Origin: Candidatus Hydrogenedentota bacterium
GTDB taxonomy: Bacteria > Hydrogenedentota > Hydrogenedentia > Hydrogenedentales > JAGMZX01
Direction: 5' to 3'
Length of the DNA stretch: 64,000 nucleotides
Assembly (NCBI GenBank): GCA_029556545.1
Contig: JAKQEQ010000159.1
Span: forward strand, 29,814 to 93,813
The translations under genes were made by a program, and so were the position numbers. The notes beneath the pieces are model-generated. The model was not told the DNA's origin. It did no database searches and worked only from the letters and a program-made list of their open reading frames with translations. Shown in pieces: positions 59,456 to 64,000 of the stretch (its first letter is position 1; each line of letters opens with the position of its first letter).

Positions 59456-61462
59456 TTACCGGTGTTCAACGTTCATAAGTATAGGGGCAGTGCGCCATCT
59501 TGCCTCATCGCCCCAGCGCTTGTGATTGCCGTCCGGGCTGTCCAGGGGCGCATCCCCATAGATTACACGAATGATAATCGCCATAAAAAATACAGCGCAG
59601 ACAATTACGGGAAACGCCCGCAGCCAGAGCCGCAGCAGCAGGCTGCTGTAGGACAATGGCTCTATCGGATAGAATTTTCGTGAGGAGCGGGGAAGGGCAA
59701 TAATCAAAAAGGTCGCAAGAGCAGCATTCATGATGATCACCCACTCGGTCACGAGGCGGCTTGCGTCAAATCCCGGCAAGGCACGTTCAAAATTCGCGAT
59801 GACCATAATCCACAGAAACGCCAGATAAAACACCTGGCTCCGTGCGCGCCAGGAAGTCGGCACAATCGGCAGCGGCCGCCGCAGGTGCAACAACATCAGT
59901 GCGATGACAGAGGTTGCCAACGCTGCCCAGGCAAAAAGAAACCAGATTTCCGCGGGAAATTCAATGGAGGAAAACAGCGGCGCTTTCATCATCGCCGGGA
60001 CAACCTTGTTGCTGCCTTGTGTCCATTCACCCACATTCTTGAAGACATTCATCAAAGTTACAAAAAACAGGACAAAAATAACCCCGAACATCTCGGCGCC
60101 CCTGTGGCGCTTCCCCTGATCGTCGTGGGGTTTTACCATGCCTGCCAGCATGCCAAGCGCAATTGCCAGCGCAATGCCATGCCCAAACCCGTGCAGTTGT
60201 TCCATAATGCTGTGCCAGTTTGCATTTTGATAATGTGCCCAAGCCTCCGGCATGCCCCCCGGTGTCCGGTATGGATGACCCGGTATGCGAAGCAATGCGC
60301 GCAAAAAGGGCACTGCAATGAAGAAGAAGCCACCCACAAGCCCCGTAACAGAACCGGAAAAAGCGGCGCCGCCGAGTCCATAGCGCAGGCAATAGACCAT
60401 GCCTGCAATAAACACGCCTGTAATGCCTGCCCAGTCATCGCTGCGCGGCGGAGTCATGCGAAAGCCGCCGATAGATTGCAATGGTATGGAGCCAAGGGTT
60501 GGCATAAGAATAAACGCCAGCAGCCAACCGCACGCAAGATACAAAATCAGTTTTGAATCGCGCCGGAATGTACCGTAACGCCAAAAATAAATGCCGCCGC
60601 CAGCAAAAAGTCCCGATAGCCATCCCAAATGTTCAGGATAATAATGTACAAAATTTGGCCAGTTTGACAGGAACGTCACATTGCCGAAAGGTTCGCCGGT
60701 TACAGGGTTTATAGCATTGGAATCACCCAGGGGAATCACCAGCGCGTTGGCAATGTGCTGGTGCAGGCCCAGCAGCCCTGTCAGGTGATATGCCGCCGCG
60801 CCCGCCGCAGCGCCCAGACCGCAGTACACCAAAAGACGCCATGCGCCTGAGAAGCGGCGATCCCATAAATCAAACAAACATACGCCAAGCAGTGCCATCA
60901 ACGCCGGAAACCAGTCGGCATCGAACCAATAAAGCGGATTGTGATGCCGATGCCAGGTAGTATCCATTTTGTCAGCGTCCGGTATCACCAGCGTTTCTGA
61001 AAGCCAGGGCTCAAAAAAGAGCGCGCTGGCAGCCATGATAATCAAGACAAATGCAACAGGCACGCAAAAACTGTTCATCCGCTTCCGTTCCATCACCGCC
61101 GGAAGCGCCGCACCCATGCCGCCAATCCCTGCCCAGAGCAGTCCTTCCCAGAAGGTGGTCAAAAAACCGTAGATGCAGGTGCTCCATTGTTCCGAGCCCG
61201 CAAAGGAAATGGGATACATGTAGGAGATGGAGCCGCCAAAACCAAACCCGAGCCCGCCGAAAAGCGCGAAAAAAGCAACCCTGCGCCGCCAGTCCGACCT
61301 GCCGGACATGAGACATGCGGCAATGGATGCCAATACCCCCGCAATCATTGCTCCTGATTCATGCCCGAAGTTGCCGCGTATGCCCCAGCCGATGGAAAGG
61401 GAAAGCGCCACAATAAAAATAGCCCCCGGACGCAACCCCGGCAATCCTCGGAACCGCTCCAT
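59456..61462 (-). CDS. Polytopic membrane protein of unknown function (668 aa)
   Basis: Predicted inner-membrane protein with about 14 to 15 hydrophobic segments, for example FIVALSLSIGWGIRGNFGHE, SGAMIAGVLASIAACLM, FALFGGLGFGFGGSISYMYP and SLLLRLWLRAFPVIVCAVFF. Unusual conserved-looking loops include NPLYWFDADWFPALMALLG, GDSNAINPVTGEPFGNVTF and LSNWPNFVHYYPEHLG. No family was recognised. The ATG at 61462 has an excellent AAGGAGGAAG site and a promoter-like sequence 46 bp upstream. GC content is visibly lower than in the menB-side DNA. It could be co-transcribed with menB. Confidence 0.8.
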   Translation of the reverse strand: MERFRGLPGLRPGAIFIVALSLSIGWGIRGNFGHESGAMIAGVLASIAACLMSGRSDWRRRVAFFALFGGLGFGFGGSISYMYPISFAGSEQWSTCIYGFLTTFWEGLLWAGIGGMGAALPAVMERKRMNSFCVPVAFVLIIMAASALFFEPWLSETLVIPDADKMDTTWHRHHNPLYWFDADWFPALMALLGVCLFDLWDRRFSGAWRLLVYCGLGAAAGAAAYHLTGLLGLHQHIANALVIPLGDSNAINPVTGEPFGNVTFLSNWPNFVHYYPEHLGWLSGLFAGGGIYFWRYGTFRRDSKLILYLACGWLLAFILMPTLGSIPLQSIGGFRMTPPRSDDWAGITGVFIAGMVYCLRYGLGGAAFSGSVTGLVGGFFFIAVPFLRALLRIPGHPYRTPGGMPEAWAHYQNANWHSIMEQLHGFGHGIALAIALGMLAGMVKPHDDQGKRHRGAEMFGVIFVLFFVTLMNVFKNVGEWTQGSNKVVPAMMKAPLFSSIEFPAEIWFLFAWAALATSVIALMLLHLRRPLPIVPTSWRARSQVFYLAFLWIMVIANFERALPGFDASRLVTEWVIIMNAALATFLIIALPRSSRKFYPIEPLSYSSLLLRLWLRAFPVIVCAVFFMAIIIRVIYGDAPLDSPDGNHKRWGDEARWRTAPILMNVEHR

Positions 61463-61507
61463 TATTCTTCCTCCTTTTCATCATTTGAATCCGTGCAACG
61501 CAGCGCT

Positions 61508-61535
61508 TTTATATCTCGCACGATATTTTATCCAA
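61508..61535 (-). promoter_or_regulatory. Possible promoter of the 668-aa membrane protein gene
   Basis: On the minus strand TTGGAT (61535-61530), 16-bp spacer, TATAAA (61513-61508). It is the best match in an AT-rich 180-bp gap. Confidence 0.45.
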
Positions 61536-61635
61536 ATTTTATTACAGAACACTATAATGCCACACTTTGCTACCGGATTTCCCGTCCATGTGCATTTTGC
61601 AACGTGAAAGCCATGGTGACAACATGGTTGTTCAT

Positions 61636-61667
61636 AAAAAAAAGGGCAGATTGAGGAAATCTGCCCT
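61636..61667 (-). terminator. Rho-independent terminator of the 638-aa fusion gene
   Basis: Perfect 10-bp stem AGGGCAGATT/AATCTGCCCT (61658-61667 with 61643-61652), 5-base loop, then seven T on the minus strand (61642-61636). It begins 24 bp after the stop codon. Confidence 0.9.
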
Positions 61668-61690
61668 AAATCCATGTTACCTTCTGCCTG

Positions 61691-63607
61691 TCAGGTCTGT
61701 CCATCGGCCGCAGGTGCAGAGGCTTTCACCTTGAGTTCTTTCTCCAGTTTCGCGCCTTCTTTCAGTTTGACGATAGATGCCAGGCTGTATTCATCTTCCA
61801 CAGCGGTAATTTCAATACGACCGACCGTATTCTGGCGGTGTGCAATAACACGTCCGCCCACTTCGATAGGTTCGCCTTCGGTGAAAACGTCAAAACGCTG
61901 TCCCAGCGCCACACCATGTTTGGCGCCTATGTTAATCATGACAACGCCGTCGTCAGTAACATCCGCAACCAGTCCCTTTAGTTCCTGGCTGTCTGCGGTT
62001 TCCGCAAGGACGCGTTCCACAACCGCCTGTGACACATCAGTGAGTTTGTTGATGTTTACCGGTTGCGACACCTGCATGGCCAGCGCCGTGGTTTCGGTAT
62101 CCACCAGCCGCAGGTACATGGTAAGGTCGGCGCCCACCTGCGCATAATCTATAAAACCGAGATACCGTGCGGATAATACGCGTCCCAGCACCTGCTGCGT
62201 GTTTGGATCGGCAAGTTCCGAGGAGCCCAGTTCCAGTTCCTGGAGCAATTGGTCAAGCATGGTGCGTTCCAGTACCTGAACGCGAGGGTCGTTCTGCAGG
62301 CGTGTTTCAATATCACGCTGCAATGCCACATCCGTACCGGCGCGTTCGAAAAACACCGTGCTCTTGCCGGGCAGCAGCGCCAGTGTAAGGGCGCGGGTGG
62401 ACCAGGCATCCTTCGGTTTATCAAGCCCAGCGGCCTTCAATTCCTTGAAACGCGCGGAGAGGGATTCAATCTGGGAGCGGATGAGTTCCTGCCGTTTCAG
62501 ATCGTTGGCTTCCTCTATTTCACCGCGTACTTGCTGCAGCAGCATGCTAATAAGGTTGTCGTCACTTATCTGTTGTGCCTGCACCAGCAGTTCCTGCGCC
62601 TCTTCGAGGTTGCCTTTTTCACGCTGTGCTGCTGCTTCGTTACTAAGCGGTTTGATGCCGTACGCATCTATTTCACGGGCTGCCTGATAATCGCTGATGG
62701 CGCCGTCAACGTCCCCCTGATGGTGCTTGATGCGGCCGCGGCTGTTTGCGGCTTCGGCGGCCTGCCAGGGACGTTCGGCCTGTTCTACGGGCACATCATT
62801 AATTGCAGCGGCGGCTTCGTCCACTTTGCCCAGGCGCGCCAGCGCTTCTGCCTTGATGGAGGCAGCATAGGGGTCGTTCCCTGCGAGGTCTGCCTCCTTG
62901 ATGGCTTGTTCAAAATCGCCCTTTTCCAGCGCCACTTTCGCAAGGCCTGTGTGGGATTCCAGACTACCAAACTCCTTTTCTGCCTCGTCGAGTTTGCCTT
63001 CACTGGCGAGAATAAATCCTTTCAACTCTTTTGCAGACGCATCATTGCCCTCGTTGATTGCCTGATCCACCGCCTCCAGCGCCATTTCCCGGCGCTGCCG
63101 GAAAAGAGATTCTGCGGTCTTGGTCAGCAGAGAGGAAATGGAAAGTCCATCGCCAGCAAGCACTTCGTCTATGCGGCGACTTTGTGTAGTCTCTACAAAC
63201 AGGGTGATGGGATACTGGCGCACCATTTCCAGCCAGTTACCCTCCTCCAGTTTGTTGGCATCTACAACGTGATACTCGATGCCAAGCCGTTCGGCAAATT
63301 CCTTCAGTTGCTCTTCATTCTGCTCTATGCCCAGTGCCACTACCTGAAACTTCTCGCGATACTGCATCTGAAGTACCTGCAGTTTTGCCGCCAGTTCCTC
63401 GCCTGTATTTGGCGCGAAACAGAACACCACCAGCAGGTAGGGGTTCTGGGCGATGATTTCATTCAGGTCAACATTTTCACCTGAAATATCCACAGCGCGG
63501 ATGTTCGGTGCAGGCGTGCCCCGCGTCAAATCTCCCAACGCAATTGTTCCTGTTAACAGCATGCTTGCTGCTATTGCGGCTGATGCCAATACGTTTTTCT
63601 TGTTCAC
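61691..63607 (-). CDS. Exported thioredoxin-fold / TPR / CsgG-like fusion protein (638 aa)
   Basis: Predicted periplasmic protein. The GTG at 63607 after GAGGGAAC opens a signal peptide (NVLASAAIAASMLLTGTIALG). Residues 25-150 are an AhpC/TSA-like thioredoxin fold (LTRGTPAPNIRAVDISGENV), but the redox CxxC is absent (VVFCFAPNTGEE), so it is probably not an oxidoreductase. A TPR region follows (LKGFILASEGKLDEAEKEFG, ALARLGKVDEAAAAIND). The C-terminal third resembles CsgG/LpoB-type proteins: VQVLERTMLDQLLQELELGS and VLGRVLSARYLGFIDY. A final strand-rich domain reads GVALGQRFDVFTEGEPIEVG. Flanked by its own promoter and terminator, it is a single-gene unit. Confidence 0.82.
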   Translation of the reverse strand: MNKKNVLASAAIAASMLLTGTIALGDLTRGTPAPNIRAVDISGENVDLNEIIAQNPYLLVVFCFAPNTGEELAAKLQVLQMQYREKFQVVALGIEQNEEQLKEFAERLGIEYHVVDANKLEEGNWLEMVRQYPITLFVETTQSRRIDEVLAGDGLSISSLLTKTAESLFRQRREMALEAVDQAINEGNDASAKELKGFILASEGKLDEAEKEFGSLESHTGLAKVALEKGDFEQAIKEADLAGNDPYAASIKAEALARLGKVDEAAAAINDVPVEQAERPWQAAEAANSRGRIKHHQGDVDGAISDYQAAREIDAYGIKPLSNEAAAQREKGNLEEAQELLVQAQQISDDNLISMLLQQVRGEIEEANDLKRQELIRSQIESLSARFKELKAAGLDKPKDAWSTRALTLALLPGKSTVFFERAGTDVALQRDIETRLQNDPRVQVLERTMLDQLLQELELGSSELADPNTQQVLGRVLSARYLGFIDYAQVGADLTMYLRLVDTETTALAMQVSQPVNINKLTDVSQAVVERVLAETADSQELKGLVADVTDDGVVMINIGAKHGVALGQRFDVFTEGEPIEVGGRVIAHRQNTVGRIEITAVEDEYSLASIVKLKEGAKLEKELKVKASAPAADGQT

Positions 63608-63693
63608 AATAGTTCCCTCGCATTCCTTGTTCCGGAGTTTCAAATAGCCGGAAGGTTGCAAAAACCCATTACAAAATCTTCAACAACAAAAAC

Positions 63694-63723
63694 ATTATAA
63701 CACCAAACCCCACTCCATGTGAA
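63694..63723 (-). promoter_or_regulatory. Sigma-70-type promoter of the 638-aa fusion gene
   Basis: On the minus strand TTCACA (63723-63718), 18-bp spacer, perfect TATAAT (63699-63694). The predicted leader is about 80 bases. Confidence 0.58.
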
Positions 63724-63851
63724 TAGGGGCAGGAAAAAAATCCGGGGATATTTTCATGAAGTCATTAACCTAAAAAGAGCAGTTCATCGATCCGTCATTG
63801 CGAGCATATCACCCCACGGTTCGGGGTTTTTCTTGAAAGAACTATTTGCAA

Positions 63852-63941
63852 CCTGGGAACGCCGACGTCCTCGTCGGCTGGGTTACGGACGATAGCGCAA
63901 GGAGCCGCGAGCATGCCGACGGGGACGTCGGCGTTCCCAGG
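63852..63941. repeat. Long inverted repeat, MITE/REP-like
   Basis: Arms of 27 bp (63852-63878 and 63915-63941) match with one mismatch; each starts or ends with CCTGGGAACGCCGACGTCC. The loop is 36 bp. The element has high GC in an AT-rich setting. Confidence 0.8.
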
Positions 63942-64000
63942 ATAGCGATGCGATGGCATATACATGTTCTTAAAAAAACAACATACAAACGTCTAAATGT

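Larger units (their letters stand above)
63608..64000. other. 393-bp region to the window end: promoter and palindromic element
   Basis: It contains the promoter of the 638-aa gene (63694-63723) and a long inverted repeat (63852-63941). No gene is visible. The DNA is AT-rich apart from the inverted repeat, which has high GC. Confidence 0.6.

Overview
The window is a high-GC (mostly about 60-67 percent by eye), densely coded stretch from a diderm bacterium. I cannot run a phylogenetic search. The secreted proteins with long Glu-Gly linkers followed by a conserved C-terminal ELLRVIQFYNSGG module, together with H-X9-DG-like pseudopilins and many 9-bp minisatellites, are what I associate with uncultivated Hydrogenedentota (NKB19) and the neighbouring PVC-type bacteria. 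That assignment is inference. No rRNA, tRNA, CRISPR array, integrase or transposase was seen.

Layout. 1-6.1 kb: the 3' part of uvrA, then on the minus strand an ExeA/GspA-like ATPase, a GspB-like protein and a lipoprotein sugar-binding protein. 6.6-14.2 kb: two large secreted modular proteins with Glu-Gly linkers and the C-terminal EF-hand-like module. 14.4-18.7 kb: a glycine-zipper lipoprotein and two ABC exporter pairs in one overlapping minus-strand run. 18.8-21.7 kb: a 981-aa anchored protein made of carboxypeptidase-regulatory-like repeats. 21.9-23.8 kb: a putative DUF4097 / ECF sigma / anti-sigma operon. 24-26.7 kb: small membrane protein, pseudopilin and zinc-ribbon membrane protein. 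26.8-31.4 kb: a lipid-glycan cassette (GT39, secreted protein, LAB_N-like membrane protein, GT2). 31.6-33.8 kb: CIRCE-controlled groES-groEL. 34.3-42.9 kb: housekeeping genes (hemW, glgX, a PspC-domain protein, mutS) and two nucleotide-sugar genes (UDP-glucuronate decarboxylase-like, acylneuraminate cytidylyltransferase-like). 43.0-45.1 kb: small protein, PHP-domain protein, phosphonoacetaldehyde hydrolase. 45.4-52.9 kb: an operon of three secreted modular proteins (beta-helix, two SGNH hydrolases). 52.9-59.4 kb: two paralogous membrane-anchored alpha/beta hydrolases and menE-menC-menA-menB of menaquinone synthesis. 59.4-64 kb: a clearly lower-GC block with an orphan polytopic membrane protein and a thioredoxin-fold/TPR/CsgG-like fusion.

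How the parts may work together. The strongest candidate for an undescribed system is the family of secreted proteins at 6.6-14.2 and 45.4-52.9 kb. Four of them end in the same roughly 100-residue cysteine-containing module with two EF-hand-like helices, always placed after a Glu-Gly linker. This architecture resembles a dockerin on a flexible tether and could be a cell-surface docking or sorting tag. A fifth protein of the same locus keeps the linker but has exchanged the module. The exeA/gspB pair and the pseudopilin elsewhere in the window would fit type II-like export of such proteins, but that link is inference. A second theme is the set of 6-, 7- and 9-bp tandem repeats that sit both between genes and, in frame, inside genes.
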